A DNA stretch of 19,342 nucleotides from Mollicutes bacterium (GTDB lineage: Bacteria; Bacillota_I; Bacilli_A; Izemoplasmatales; Izemoplasmataceae). Of this stretch, positions 7,482 through 14,397 are shown one piece after another; within the stretch, counting starts at the first letter, position 1; every line of letters begins with the position of its first letter. The stretch is taken from contig PUMR01000090.1 in the NCBI GenBank assembly GCA_003551455.1, forward strand, positions 1 to 19,342. Direction: 5' to 3'. The notes under the pieces were generated by a model. It was not told the DNA's origin and did no database searches. It saw only the letters and a list, made by a program, of their open reading frames with translations. The position numbers and the translations under genes are program-made.

Positions 7482-8051
7482 TCAACCTCCGTAAAGACCG
7501 TTCTCTTCGATATAGGCATAGACCCCGCGGGTCACGAGTCTTTTGTCTTTCTGTTGGCGGAACGAACTGGCCGAGACCGGCAGGTCGAACCCGGGAAAGG
7601 TGCGGATGTTCCGCTTGTGCCTTTTCAGGAAGGAATCCGTCCCGATGATGTCGGCGAGGTCCCGATTGCCGCGGTTCAAGACGATGATCACGAACTCGGT
7701 CAGGAGCTTCTCCGCTTCCTTCCAATGAGGAAGCCTTTCGAGGTGGTCGGCGCCGATGACGAACGCCGTTTTTTGGCCGGGGCGCGCCAGCCGCACGAGC
7801 GACGCGTAGGTCCCTTGATAGGAATCGTCACGTATCTCGAGGTCGGACACTTCGGCGTCGGGAAGGTCTTTCGTCATGATCTCGAGCATCCGGAGACGAT
7901 GGCTGTCGGCGACGAGCCCCTTCTTCTTGTAGCGGTTGGAGACGGGCAAGAAGACGAAACTCTCCACCGGGAGCTTGTCGGTCAAAAAGCGATAGACTTC
8001 CAGATGTGCTTTCGTCGGCGGATTGAAGGCGCCGCCGAAGACCACTCGCAT
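7482..8051 (-). CDS. nadD: Nicotinate-nucleotide adenylyltransferase
   Basis: NadD joins ATP and nicotinate mononucleotide to give nicotinate adenine dinucleotide, the substrate of the next gene product, NadE. The 189-residue protein has the nucleotidyltransferase fold. It opens with MRVVFGGAFNPPTKAHLEV, the family P-loop-like block, in which the usual HxGH motif is TKAH, so the first His is replaced by Thr and Gly by Ala. FVIGADHLERLPHWKEAEKL is typical of NadD, and VSASSFR stands where many have (I)SSTxIR. The ending YAYIEENGLYG is also usual. The ATG at 8051 is preferred to that at 8069 because the latter lies inside the -10 box, and GGGGTG sits before the 8051 start. It is the first gene of its unit. 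Confidence 0.93.
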   Translation of the reverse strand: MRVVFGGAFNPPTKAHLEVYRFLTDKLPVESFVFLPVSNRYKKKGLVADSHRLRMLEIMTKDLPDAEVSDLEIRDDSYQGTYASLVRLARPGQKTAFVIGADHLERLPHWKEAEKLLTEFVIIVLNRGNRDLADIIGTDSFLKRHKRNIRTFPGFDLPVSASSFRQQKDKRLVTRGVYAYIEENGLYGG

Positions 8052-8067
8052 GGCAATCACCCCGTCC

Positions 8068-8096
8068 ATTATAACATGTCGGCCCAGGATTGTAGA
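8068..8096 (-). promoter_or_regulatory. Promoter of the nadD-nadE-mnmA-patatin unit
   Basis: The minus strand reads TCTACA (plus 8091-8096), 17 bases, then a perfect TATAAT (plus 8068-8073). Four of six -35 bases match TTGACA. Transcription would begin near 8061, leaving a leader of about 10 nt before the nadD ATG at 8051. The preceding terminator at 8121-8145 isolates it from the aminopeptidase gene. Confidence 0.82.
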
Positions 8097-8120
8097 GGAT
8101 TAAGGGAAAACATGGCCGTG

Positions 8121-8145
8121 AAAAGACCCCGGTTCAACCGGGGTC
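8121..8145 (-). terminator. Intrinsic terminator after the M29 aminopeptidase
   Basis: A perfect inverted repeat (plus 8125-8145, GACCCCGGTT with its complement around a single C; an 8-bp stem with a 5-nt loop in practice) is followed on the minus strand by four T. It lies 6 bases beyond the stop of the gene ending at 8152 and closes the queG-to-aminopeptidase unit. Confidence 0.85.
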
Positions 8146-8151
8146 GGACCT

Positions 8152-9393
8152 TCAAGAGACTTTCTTGCGGAAGTGCTCGCTCCAGGTGCCGTTTTCGAAG
8201 ATGGGCACCTTCTCGCCGTCGGGTTTCACGCCGATGACTTCGAGGTCGGGACTGCCGACCATGAAGTCGACATGGATGACGCTCCGGTTGATGTTGTGTT
8301 TTTCGGCGATTTCTTTCGCACTCGCGCCTTTGGCCCGGACACACATGGGATAGGCGTTGCCGATGGCGAAGTGCGCGCTCGCGTTCTCGTCGATGAGGGT
8401 ATGGTAGAAGAGTTTTCCGAGTTGGGCGATGGGGCTCTCTTCGGGAACGAGGGCGACTTCGCCCAGGAAACGGGCGCCTTCATCCATGGAGAGGAGCTTT
8501 TCGAGCTTGTCCCGGTCGCTGCTTTCCAGACGGACGATCTCGCCATACTTGAGTTCCATGGTGAAAGGCTCGATCACGAGACCGCGGACATTCAGGTGTT
8601 TCGTCACGCGCAAAGTCCCGTTCACGCCGGTCTTCAGCGGTGCGGTGAACACCTCTTCGGTGGGCATGTTCGGGAGGAAGACGTCGTCGCGGCGCTTCTG
8701 GGCGCCGGATACCCAGATGTGCTTGTCCGGGAGGGTGACGGTGAGGTCGGTGTCGGCGGATTTGTAGAGGAGTTTCTCGAAACGGGCCTCGTTCAAGAGG
8801 CGGCGTTTCCGTTCGAGTTCGTTCAGATGGTCCGTCCAGGACTTGATGGGGTCCTCCTCGTCGAGCCGCATGATCGTGACCAGATCCTCGAAGAGCTGCA
8901 TCAAGGCGTCGGAATCATCCAAGTCGGGATAGACCTTCTTCGCCCATTCGACGGAAGGCCAGGCGGCCATGCTCCATTTATGCTGGCGGACGATGGTCTC
9001 CTGGAAGGGGCGCATTTTCGGGGCCTTGGCCTTCTGCGCCTTCTGGATGCGGTTTTGGTCCAGTCCCTTCAAGAGGTCGGGGAAAGAGGTGCTGATCGTG
9101 AGGAAGGCCGCCTTCCTTTCGATCAGGTTCTCCATGCGCCGCGTAACGTAGTCGGGCACATCCGTGAGAACGTGCTCCTTGGCGTGGGCATAGGCATAGC
9201 GACTGAGGTAGGGGTCGTTCCAGTTCACGTGCACCATGCCGCTTTTGAACGTGTGATAGGCCTCGCGCACGAGGATGCGGACGAAATCCTGCGCGCTCAC
9301 CGGCGCGTTGACCACGAGCTCTTCATCTTCGCGGAGGTTGACCCCCCTGAGCAGAATGAGCCTGGCGTAGCTTATCATCATCTTTTCGTTCAC
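8152..9393 (-). CDS. M29-family metallo-aminopeptidase (AmpS/PepS type)
   Basis: A 413-residue cytoplasmic aminopeptidase of family M29, which trims N-terminal residues from peptides using two metal ions. The family metal ligands are visible: the Glu pair in MPTEEVF (E247 the likely ligand), E312 in RFLGEVAL, H341 in SAHFAIGNAY, and H374 and D376 in IHVDFMVGS. LFYHTLIDENAS (H331) and DEGARFLGE are further family blocks. The length is normal. The start is taken as GTG at 9393, with AAAGGA about 10 bases upstream; ATGs at residues 5 and 6 are alternatives. A second M29 peptidase lies two genes upstream. A possible extended -10 promoter at 9433-9438 means this gene may also be transcribed alone. 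Confidence 0.93.
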   Translation of the reverse strand: MNEKMMISYARLILLRGVNLREDEELVVNAPVSAQDFVRILVREAYHTFKSGMVHVNWNDPYLSRYAYAHAKEHVLTDVPDYVTRRMENLIERKAAFLTISTSFPDLLKGLDQNRIQKAQKAKAPKMRPFQETIVRQHKWSMAAWPSVEWAKKVYPDLDDSDALMQLFEDLVTIMRLDEEDPIKSWTDHLNELERKRRLLNEARFEKLLYKSADTDLTVTLPDKHIWVSGAQKRRDDVFLPNMPTEEVFTAPLKTGVNGTLRVTKHLNVRGLVIEPFTMELKYGEIVRLESSDRDKLEKLLSMDEGARFLGEVALVPEESPIAQLGKLFYHTLIDENASAHFAIGNAYPMCVRAKGASAKEIAEKHNINRSVIHVDFMVGSPDLEVIGVKPDGEKVPIFENGTWSEHFRKKVS

Positions 9394-9432
9394 AATGACC
9401 CGTCCTTTCGCGGTGGCTGTATTCTCATAACC

Positions 9433-9461
9433 ATTCTAACACAGATGCCTCTCAGTCGAAA
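9433..9461 (-). promoter_or_regulatory. Possible internal promoter before the M29 aminopeptidase
   Basis: Minus-strand TGTTAGAAT (plus 9433-9441) is an extended -10 with five of six matches to TATAAT. The -35 region (TTTCGA, plus 9456-9461, 17 bases away) is weak and lies over the end of the GNAT gene. The 58-base gap here is the largest in this unit, which fits a secondary promoter. Confidence 0.5.
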
Positions 9462-9859
9462 CGCACAAAACAGACGAGGTCCTTCTCCTCCGTCTCGTGG
9501 AAGCCTTGCGCCTTGTAGAAGGCGCGGGCGCGCTCATCGGTCCGGTCGGTCAAGAGCACTTTCTGCCGCACGTGGCGATGGAAGTCGACCGCGGCGGAAA
9601 GGAGCGCCTGGCCGATGCCCTTCCTTTGATGGCGGGGCAACACGATGATGTCCTGGATGTAGAGGATGTGGGCGTCATCGCCCACGGTTCTCGCCAGGCC
9701 GACAAGTTCGCCTTTCCAGAAGGCGCCGAAGATGGACAAAGAATTCGTGAACATCTTCTTGAACGCCTTGTCGTCTTTCAGATATACCGACCAGCCCACC
9801 GCCCGATAGAGCGGTTTGAAGAGGTCGGTGTCGGAAGCGTCGATCCTGCGTACTTCCAT
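9452..9859 (-). CDS. GNAT-family N-acetyltransferase
   Basis: A 135-residue single-domain acetyltransferase that would move acetyl from acetyl-CoA to an amine. The acetyl-CoA binding motif A is IVLPRHQRKGIGQALL (about residues 73-88; the R/QxxGxG/A form is RKGIGQ). It is followed by the typical beta-4/alpha-4 stretch ARAFYKAQGFHETEE. The substrate cannot be read from sequence; the short form is that of generic protein or small-molecule GNATs. The ATG at 9859 follows AAAGGAGAGG and lies 15 bases after the stop of the upstream M29 peptidase gene, so co-transcription is likely. Being flanked by two aminopeptidases hints at peptide or amino-acid metabolism, which is inference only. Confidence 0.88.
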   Translation of the reverse strand: MEVRRIDASDTDLFKPLYRAVGWSVYLKDDKAFKKMFTNSLSIFGAFWKGELVGLARTVGDDAHILYIQDIIVLPRHQRKGIGQALLSAAVDFHRHVRQKVLLTDRTDERARAFYKAQGFHETEEKDLVCFVRFD

Positions 9860-9874
9860 GGGACACCTCTCCTT

Positions 9875-10987
9875 TCAGTCTTCGAGATTTTCGGGATTCA
9901 AGGGTTCGAGTTCCTTCGTGACGAAGCGGCCGTCCTTGCGGATGAGCGTATCATCGAACCATATCTCGCCGCCGCCGTATTCGGCGCGCTGGATGAGGAC
10001 GAGGTCCCAATGCACCGCCGAGCGGTTGCCGTTGTCGGCGTCCGAATAGGCCATGCCCGGCGTGAAATGGAGGCTGCCCTGTATCTTCTCGTCGAAGAGG
10101 ATGTTGCCCATCGGCGTCTTGATGCGGGGATTCACGCCGAGGGCGAACTCACCGACATAGCGGGCCCCCTCGTCGGTGTCGAGGACGGCTTCCAAGGCCT
10201 CCTTGTCACCTTCATGTGCCGCTTCGACAATGCGGCCCTCCGCGAAGGTGAGACGCACGTTCTTGAACACATCGCCCCTGTAGGGACTCTCGGTGTTGAA
10301 GGTGATCGTCCCTTCCACACTCTCTTTCACGGGCGCGGTGAAGATCTCGCCGTCGGGGATGTTGTTCTCGCCGGCGCAGGGTACGACGGGGATATTTTCG
10401 ATGGAAAAGGATATGTCCGTTCCCGGCCCCTTGATACGGACTTTGTCGGTCGCTTCCATGAGCCGTTTCAAGGGAACGAGCGCTTGTTTCATCTTTTGGT
10501 AGTCCACCGTCGAGACGTCGACGACATAGTCGAAGAAGGGCTCGTTCGCCATCCGCGCCTTTTGCGCCTGGGAAGGGGTGGGCCACATCAAGGCGACCCA
10601 GCGTTTCTTCTCGACAATGTCGTGCAGAGGCTGCATCTTCTTGCCGAGAGCGGTCTTGATGTCTCGGGGCACATCGACAGTGGCGTAATCGTTCATCTCC
10701 GTCATGATGGAGACGAGCACGTCCATCTTTTCGTATTGGGCCTTCGTCCATGTGAAGGCGGTTTCCATGTAGGGCTCCTTCGCTTCTTTGAGAATCTCCC
10801 TGCGGATGTCCTCGTCGGCGAGGAAGACATGGGGGTGCGCCCCCAGGGCGTGGGTGTGCTTGACGAGTTCCAGGATGAGCGGCTTGGCCGCGATACCGCC
10901 ACGGATCACGACGGTGTCACCCTTCTTGGTCTTCGTCGAGGTTTCGAGCAGGTTCTTGGCGAGTCTTTCAATGCGTGGATCTCTCAT
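9875..10987 (-). CDS. Second M29-family aminopeptidase
   Basis: A 370-residue metallopeptidase of family M29, shorter than the 413-residue one downstream and clearly a separate lineage. Ligands in order are E214 in IPDGEIFTAPV, E280 in RYVGEFALG, H307 in GSLHFTPGMAY, and H326 and D328 in VHWDLV. It should be a cytoplasmic aminopeptidase with two metal ions; substrate preference cannot be told. The ATG at 10987 lies inside the end of the ntdp gene (20-base overlap) with AAAGAGGG upstream, so the two are translationally close. The following GNAT gene begins 15 bases after its stop. Confidence 0.92.
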   Translation of the reverse strand: MRDPRIERLAKNLLETSTKTKKGDTVVIRGGIAAKPLILELVKHTHALGAHPHVFLADEDIRREILKEAKEPYMETAFTWTKAQYEKMDVLVSIMTEMNDYATVDVPRDIKTALGKKMQPLHDIVEKKRWVALMWPTPSQAQKARMANEPFFDYVVDVSTVDYQKMKQALVPLKRLMEATDKVRIKGPGTDISFSIENIPVVPCAGENNIPDGEIFTAPVKESVEGTITFNTESPYRGDVFKNVRLTFAEGRIVEAAHEGDKEALEAVLDTDEGARYVGEFALGVNPRIKTPMGNILFDEKIQGSLHFTPGMAYSDADNGNRSAVHWDLVLIQRAEYGGGEIWFDDTLIRKDGRFVTKELEPLNPENLED

Positions 10988-11504
10988 GCAATCCCTCTTT
11001 CAGTCTTTCGTAGTATGTTTCGCAAAGACCTTTCCGGAAAGGCCCTTCGCGGTTTTCAACCATGCTTTTCAAGGTTTCGAGCTCGTGCGCGAGAATCGCC
11101 GTGAGTTCTTCGGGATAGTCCATGCGTCGCTCGTGGCGTTCATACTCCTGCAAATCGAGCACCTTGTAGGTGCCGTCGGGAAAGACCTTGACATCGAGGT
11201 CGTAGTCGACATATTTCAAGGCCTCTTCGTCCCACACGTAGGGCGAGGCGATGTTGGCGTAATAATGCACGCCCGTCTTCCTGAACATCGCCATGATGTT
11301 GAACCAGCGGTCCTCGTAGAAGAAATGGAGTGAATCCTCCCGCGGCCGCCAATAACGCCCGTCCCCCTCGATCACGCGACTCCGCGGATTGAAGAGGATG
11401 ATGCGGCCGTCGCCTTCTTCCACGAGCCAATTCTTCTTCCAGACGCGATGGAGGCTGCCGTCGTGTTTGTAGCTCTGGACGGTGACGATCGTCTTCTTTT
11501 TCAT
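10968..11504 (-). CDS. Nucleoside tri-/diphosphatase, DUF402 family (Ntdp type)
   Basis: A 178-residue DUF402 protein, closely like the Staphylococcus aureus Ntdp that hydrolyses nucleoside tri- and diphosphates with divalent metal. Shared blocks are VQSYKHDGSLHRVW (about residues 9-22), EGDGRYWRPRE (46-56), DRWFNIMAMFR (65-75) and the acidic cluster DEEALKYVDYDLDVKV (92-107), whose Asp residues are the probable metal ligands. This family lowers nucleotide or signalling-nucleotide pools in Gram-positives. The ATG at 11504 has AAAGGGGG upstream and gives the normal family N-terminus; the ten-residue extension to 11534 overlaps the end of queG and lacks support. It is the second gene of the queG-led unit. 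Confidence 0.93.
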   Translation of the reverse strand: MKKKTIVTVQSYKHDGSLHRVWKKNWLVEEGDGRIILFNPRSRVIEGDGRYWRPREDSLHFFYEDRWFNIMAMFRKTGVHYYANIASPYVWDEEALKYVDYDLDVKVFPDGTYKVLDLQEYERHERRMDYPEELTAILAHELETLKSMVENREGPFRKGLCETYYERLKEGLHERSTH

Positions 11505-11530
11505 AGTGAGCCCCCTTTCGCAAAACGGGT

Positions 11531-12490
11531 TCAATGACTCTTCTTCAGCGCCCCCAGCACGTTTCGGACGGTCTCTTCGAACCAGGGGACGTCAATGTGC
11601 TTCTCATAGACTTTTTCGATTGCATCCCGGGCGCGGGTCTCCCCCTGCCCATACAACAACAATACCGCGTTCCGTTTCAAGACGAGGCCGCCCCGCCAGG
11701 CGAAAGCGTAGTCCGCATACTCGCGGTTGATGTCGCCGACGGATCTCTCCAAGAGGTCCAAGAGGTCCAACTGGGCGTTCTCGTCGCTTTGGAAGACGCT
11801 CCTCTCCACGGGGCGGATATCTTCGTTCTTGGGACAGACCTCCTGACAGATGTCGCAGCCGAAGAGGTATTTCCGGAAGGCCTTCCCTTTCGCGAGCGGT
11901 ATGGGGTCTTTGCACTGGGTGAGATGAGAGAGGCAGTCCTGCACGCGGTATGTCCCTTTTCCCAAGGCTTTCAGCGGACAGGCCCCGATGCATGCGGTGC
12001 AATCGCCGCAAGTGTCCTTCTCATGGGGTGTTGTCGACAGGGGGATGTCCAAGAGGAGCGTGGCGAGATAGAGATGCGTGCCGAAGACGGGATGGATCAG
12101 AAAGCGGTTGTGGCCGAGATAGCCGAGGCCCGCGAGGCTCGCCGCGAGACGTTCGTCCAGGGGGTTCACATCGACGGCCCCTTGGGCTTGCACGCCTTCT
12201 TTCGCGCAGGCCGCTTCGAGCCGGGCGAGTTTCTCCCGCGCCACAAGATGATAGTCCCTTCCGTGGGCATAGCGGCTGATATAGCCGTATCCCCGGCCGC
12301 GGAAAGCGGGACGCGCTTGCGGATAGGACAATGCGAAAACGACAATCGTCGTATGATCGTCGAGCGGGGAGAGATCGGCCGCTTCGGCCCTTTTCATCTT
12401 TTTCAGGGCCGTCTTGTAGGTTTTGACGGAGACGGCCTTGAAATCGTCGAATTCTTCGGCGAATGCCCGTTGCAGACGTTCTTCGCGCAA
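11531..12490 (-). CDS. queG: Epoxyqueuosine reductase
   Basis: QueG reduces epoxyqueuosine to queuosine at position 34 of tRNA, using cobalamin and two [4Fe-4S] clusters. In the 319-residue protein the cluster cysteines are C161, C164, C167 and C171 in CGDCTACIGACP, with C212, C215 and C219 in CDICQEVCP and C193 between. The conserved Asp is D107 in VDVNPLDERLAASLAGLGYLG. It is shorter than Bacillus QueG (about 386 residues): the C-terminal HEAT part is reduced to roughly one repeat (WRGGLVLKRNAVLLLYG). The start is TTG at 12490 with a very strong GAGGAGGAGG just upstream. Its mRNA leader contains a strong terminator hairpin directly before the ribosome binding site (12505-12545), so expression probably depends on conditional read-through. 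It leads the unit with ntdp and the peptidases. Confidence 0.94.
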   Translation of the reverse strand: MREERLQRAFAEEFDDFKAVSVKTYKTALKKMKRAEAADLSPLDDHTTIVVFALSYPQARPAFRGRGYGYISRYAHGRDYHLVAREKLARLEAACAKEGVQAQGAVDVNPLDERLAASLAGLGYLGHNRFLIHPVFGTHLYLATLLLDIPLSTTPHEKDTCGDCTACIGACPLKALGKGTYRVQDCLSHLTQCKDPIPLAKGKAFRKYLFGCDICQEVCPKNEDIRPVERSVFQSDENAQLDLLDLLERSVGDINREYADYAFAWRGGLVLKRNAVLLLYGQGETRARDAIEKVYEKHIDVPWFEETVRNVLGALKKSH

Positions 12491-12504
12491 GAGACCTCCT
12501 CCTC

Positions 12505-12545
12505 AAACAAAAATTGGTGGATGCCTGAAGCATCTCACCAATTTT
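12505..12545 (-). terminator. Intrinsic terminator (attenuator) in the queG leader
   Basis: On the minus strand a 15-bp stem with one bulged base and a 5-nt loop (arms plus 12510-12524 and 12530-12545) is followed by TTTTTGTTT. It ends only about 15 bases before the queG start codon and touches its ribosome binding site. No promoter can fit between it and queG, so queG transcripts must pass it. Confidence 0.85.
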
Positions 12546-12628
12546 ATCGTGACAGCCCGGAGGCTGTTGAGCGCCAATCTCCGGGGCAAGATCCTTTAGG
12601 GTCTTTGTGAACAGCATCCTTCAACTTC
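12546..12628 (-). promoter_or_regulatory. Structured 5' leader of queG, candidate cis-regulatory RNA
   Basis: This roughly 80-nt transcribed stretch upstream of the attenuator holds several possible helices on the minus strand. One is an imperfect hairpin AAGA-C-CC-TAAA-GG-A-TCTT (plus 12588-12605). Another is a 5-bp hairpin ACAGC/GCTGT (plus 12552-12567) whose 6-base loop is complementary to 12579-12584. A third is a GGATGC segment (plus 12614-12619) complementary to the 3' arm of the terminator (12519-12524), a possible antiterminator. I find no T-box, preQ1-I/II, cobalamin, SAM-I, TPP or purine signature by eye. Confidence 0.5.
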
Positions 12629-12637
12629 ATTGTATCA
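12629..12637 (-). promoter_or_regulatory. Probable promoter (-10) of the queG unit
   Basis: Minus-strand TGATACAAT (plus 12629-12637) is an extended -10 with five of six matches to TATAAT. The region 17 bases upstream (TTCCCC) is a poor -35, as is common with extended -10 promoters. A start near 12622 gives a leader of about 130 nt. Confidence 0.55.
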
Positions 12638-12648
12638 CAAGAACAGTG

Positions 12649-12664
12649 AAAGGGGAACAACCCC
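12649..12664 (-). terminator. Weak candidate terminator after the alpha/beta hydrolase
   Basis: On the minus strand GGGG-TTGTT-CCCC (plus 12652-12664) is followed by TTTC, just 14 bases after the hydrolase stop. A second inverted repeat, GACGAAA/TTTCGTC (plus 12667-12673 and 12683-12689), spans the stop codon. The T-run is short, so termination here would be leaky. Confidence 0.35.
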
Positions 12665-12677
12665 CGGACGAAATCCC

Positions 12678-13463
12678 TCATGTTTCGTCAAGGGAGGCGA
12701 GAAACCCCTCGATCACCCGGTTCACGGGAGTTGGTTGTTGCTGATGGCAGAGATGTCCGGCCTTCTCGATGAGGACATGGTCTGCGACATGCTCTTCATC
12801 CGCCCATTTTCCGCTTTTCTCGATCAAGACCTTCCCGTCCTTTTCGCCATGGATGATGATGGTCTTCTTTTCGATCGCATGCGGGTGGTCGCGGGAGAGT
12901 TCCCGCATCAGTTCGAGATTCGTCTGCAAGAGGCGTTTTTTTCCGAACGCCAGAGATTGTTCGCGCACATACGTCTCCAGATCGCCGCCGTAGGCCATCT
13001 TCTTCGCCGAGGCCCAGGCGAAGAACCGGTTCGGAAACAAGGGCATGATGAGCCGCATGAAGAAGGCTGCGGTTTTCGCCTGCCTCTTGGAAAGCGAGCC
13101 ATAGATCGGCATCGCGGCGATATCGACGAGGGCGGCGATCCGTTCGGGCTTGTGGATGGCCATGTATTGGCCCAAAAAGCCGCCCAGAGAGACGCCGACA
13201 TGCACCGCGCGCTCGATGGCGAGATGGTCGAGGAGGGCGACCATGGCTTCGGCCGCCCGGGCGAAGGTGAAAGGGCGGATAGTCGTCTTGCCATGGTCGG
13301 GCAGATCCCAAAGGATCACCCGGTGGGTCTTTTGGAAATGCTCGGCCTGATGGACGAAGGTCTTCAAATCATGCGAACGGCCGTGGCTGAAGATGAGGGG
13401 CGGCGCATCCTTATCGCCCCGTTCTTCATAGTGGATGTCGCCGTGTTCGGCCTTCAAGACCAT
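12678..13463 (-). CDS. Alpha/beta hydrolase
   Basis: A 261-residue alpha/beta-fold hydrolase, probably an esterase or related enzyme. The catalytic triad is visible: Ser92 in the elbow GVSLGG, Asp209 in HGEKDGK and His237 in KAGHLCHQ. The oxyanion block is FSHGRSHD (near residues 25-32). A lid-like region rich in Phe/Met lies around residues 130-155. The substrate cannot be inferred. The ATG at 13463 has GGAAGGA upstream and sits 4 bases after the nfo stop, so it is the last gene of the cshB-nfo unit. There is no signal peptide, so it is cytoplasmic. Confidence 0.9.
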   Translation of the reverse strand: MVLKAEHGDIHYEERGDKDAPPLIFSHGRSHDLKTFVHQAEHFQKTHRVILWDLPDHGKTTIRPFTFARAAEAMVALLDHLAIERAVHVGVSLGGFLGQYMAIHKPERIAALVDIAAMPIYGSLSKRQAKTAAFFMRLIMPLFPNRFFAWASAKKMAYGGDLETYVREQSLAFGKKRLLQTNLELMRELSRDHPHAIEKKTIIIHGEKDGKVLIEKSGKWADEEHVADHVLIEKAGHLCHQQQPTPVNRVIEGFLASLDET

Positions 13464-13467
13464 CTTG

Positions 13468-14397
13468 TCATCCTTCCTTCCGGGAGTGGTTCTTTCGGAT
13501 CCTTTCGATGAGACCGGGGTCGAAACGCTTCGCTTTCAACATCGCGATTTCTTCCTTGTAGGGAGGGAAGACACGTTTTTTGGCGTCATCGTCGGCAGTG
13601 ACATAGGGGGTCTCGAGAATCTTCGGGATATGCGCGTATTCTGCGTCATGCACGATGGCCGCGAGGGCGTCGAAGCCGATGTGGCCGAGCCCGAGGTTCG
13701 CATGACGGTCCTTGTTGGCGCCGCGGGGATTCTTCGAGTCGTTGATATGGAAGACGGAGAGTCTATCCAAGCCTATGATCCGGTCGAATTCCCGCATGAC
13801 GCCGGCAAAGTCCTCTTTCACGTCATAGCCCGCATCATGGGTATGACAGGTGTCGAAACAGACAAAGAGCCGTTCCGCGTGGCGGGTCTTCTCGATGACG
13901 GCGGCGAGTTCCTCGAAACGTCGCCCCACCTCCGTCCCCTTGCCGCTCATCGTCTCGAGGGCGATGCGGACGGAAAGCCCTTCCGTCGCGGCGAGGACGC
14001 GGTCGAGACTTTCCGCGACGCGGCTCACCGCTTTTTCCAACGTGTCGTCGAGATGGTTGCCGGGATGGAGGACGATGTCCTTCGCGCCGATGGCGGCGCT
14101 CCTTTTCACTTCCTCGATGAGAAAATCCACGGCGAAAGCGCGTTTTTCTTCATCGGCGTTCGCGAGATTGATGATATAGGGGGCGTGGATGACGACGTCC
14201 TCCAAGGCGATGCCCGCTTCTTCCATGCGGGCGTGGGCTTCTTCGATCCGCAAGGAGTCGACGGCCTTCCTTTTCGTGTTCTGGGGTGCCCCCGTATAGA
14301 CCATGAAGGCGTTCGCGCCATAGGAGAGCGCCTCCTCGACACTCCCTTCGAGCATGGAGGCGCCTTTCATGGAAACGTGGCTGCCAAGCTTCAACAT
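13468..14397 (-). CDS. nfo: Deoxyribonuclease IV (endonuclease IV)
   Basis: An AP endonuclease that cuts DNA 5' to abasic sites in base-excision repair. The 309-residue TIM-barrel protein has all nine metal ligands of the three-zinc centre: H71 (VIHAPY), H111 (VLHPGNH), E148 (ALETMSG), D182 and H185 ([12 protein letters not shown]), H217 (VFHINDSKN), D230 and H232 (KDRHANLG) and E262 (LETPY). It begins [10 protein letters not shown], as is standard. The ATG follows the cshB stop directly, with no gap, and AAGAAGAG lies upstream. The pairing with a CshB-type helicase and ispH matches a neighbourhood known in Bacillus (yqfP/R/S). Confidence 0.97.
   Translation of the reverse strand: MLKLGSHVSMKGASMLEGSVEEALSYGANAFMVYTGAPQNTKRKAVDSLRIEEAHARMEEAGIALEDVVIHAPYIINLANADEEKRAFAVDFLIEEVKRSAAIGAKDIVLHPGNHLDDTLEKAVSRVAESLDRVLAATEGLSVRIALETMSGKGTEVGRRFEELAAVIEKTRHAERLFVCFDTCHTHDAGYDVKEDFAGVMREFDRIIGLDRLSVFHINDSKNPRGANKDRHANLGLGHIGFDALAAIVHDAEYAHIPKILETPYVTADDDAKKRVFPPYKEEIAMLKAKRFDPGLIERIRKNHSRKEG

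Noticed and set aside
6345..8237. A 630-codon open frame on the plus strand
   Set aside because: It is the antisense shadow of nadE and nadD. High GC gives long open frames on the other strand; the minus-strand genes have clear motifs.
8152..10987. The two M29 peptidases as a tandem duplication
   Set aside because: They differ in length and outside the ligand motifs are not alike, so a recent duplication is not supported.
9497..11104. A 535-codon open frame on the plus strand
   Set aside because: Antisense shadow of the GNAT gene and the 370-residue M29 peptidase, with no recognisable domain and biased composition.
12545..12630. A 28-codon reading frame in the queG leader (ATG at 12630, stop TAA near 12545), possible leader peptide
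   Set aside because: Its ATG overlaps the -10 box at 12629-12634, so the predicted transcript would not include it, and no ribosome binding site precedes it.
12649..12689. Inverted repeats near the end of the alpha/beta hydrolase as an attachment site or mobile-element end
   Set aside because: They are short, have no direct-repeat partner in the window and no integrase or transposase nearby; a leaky terminator is the simpler reading.
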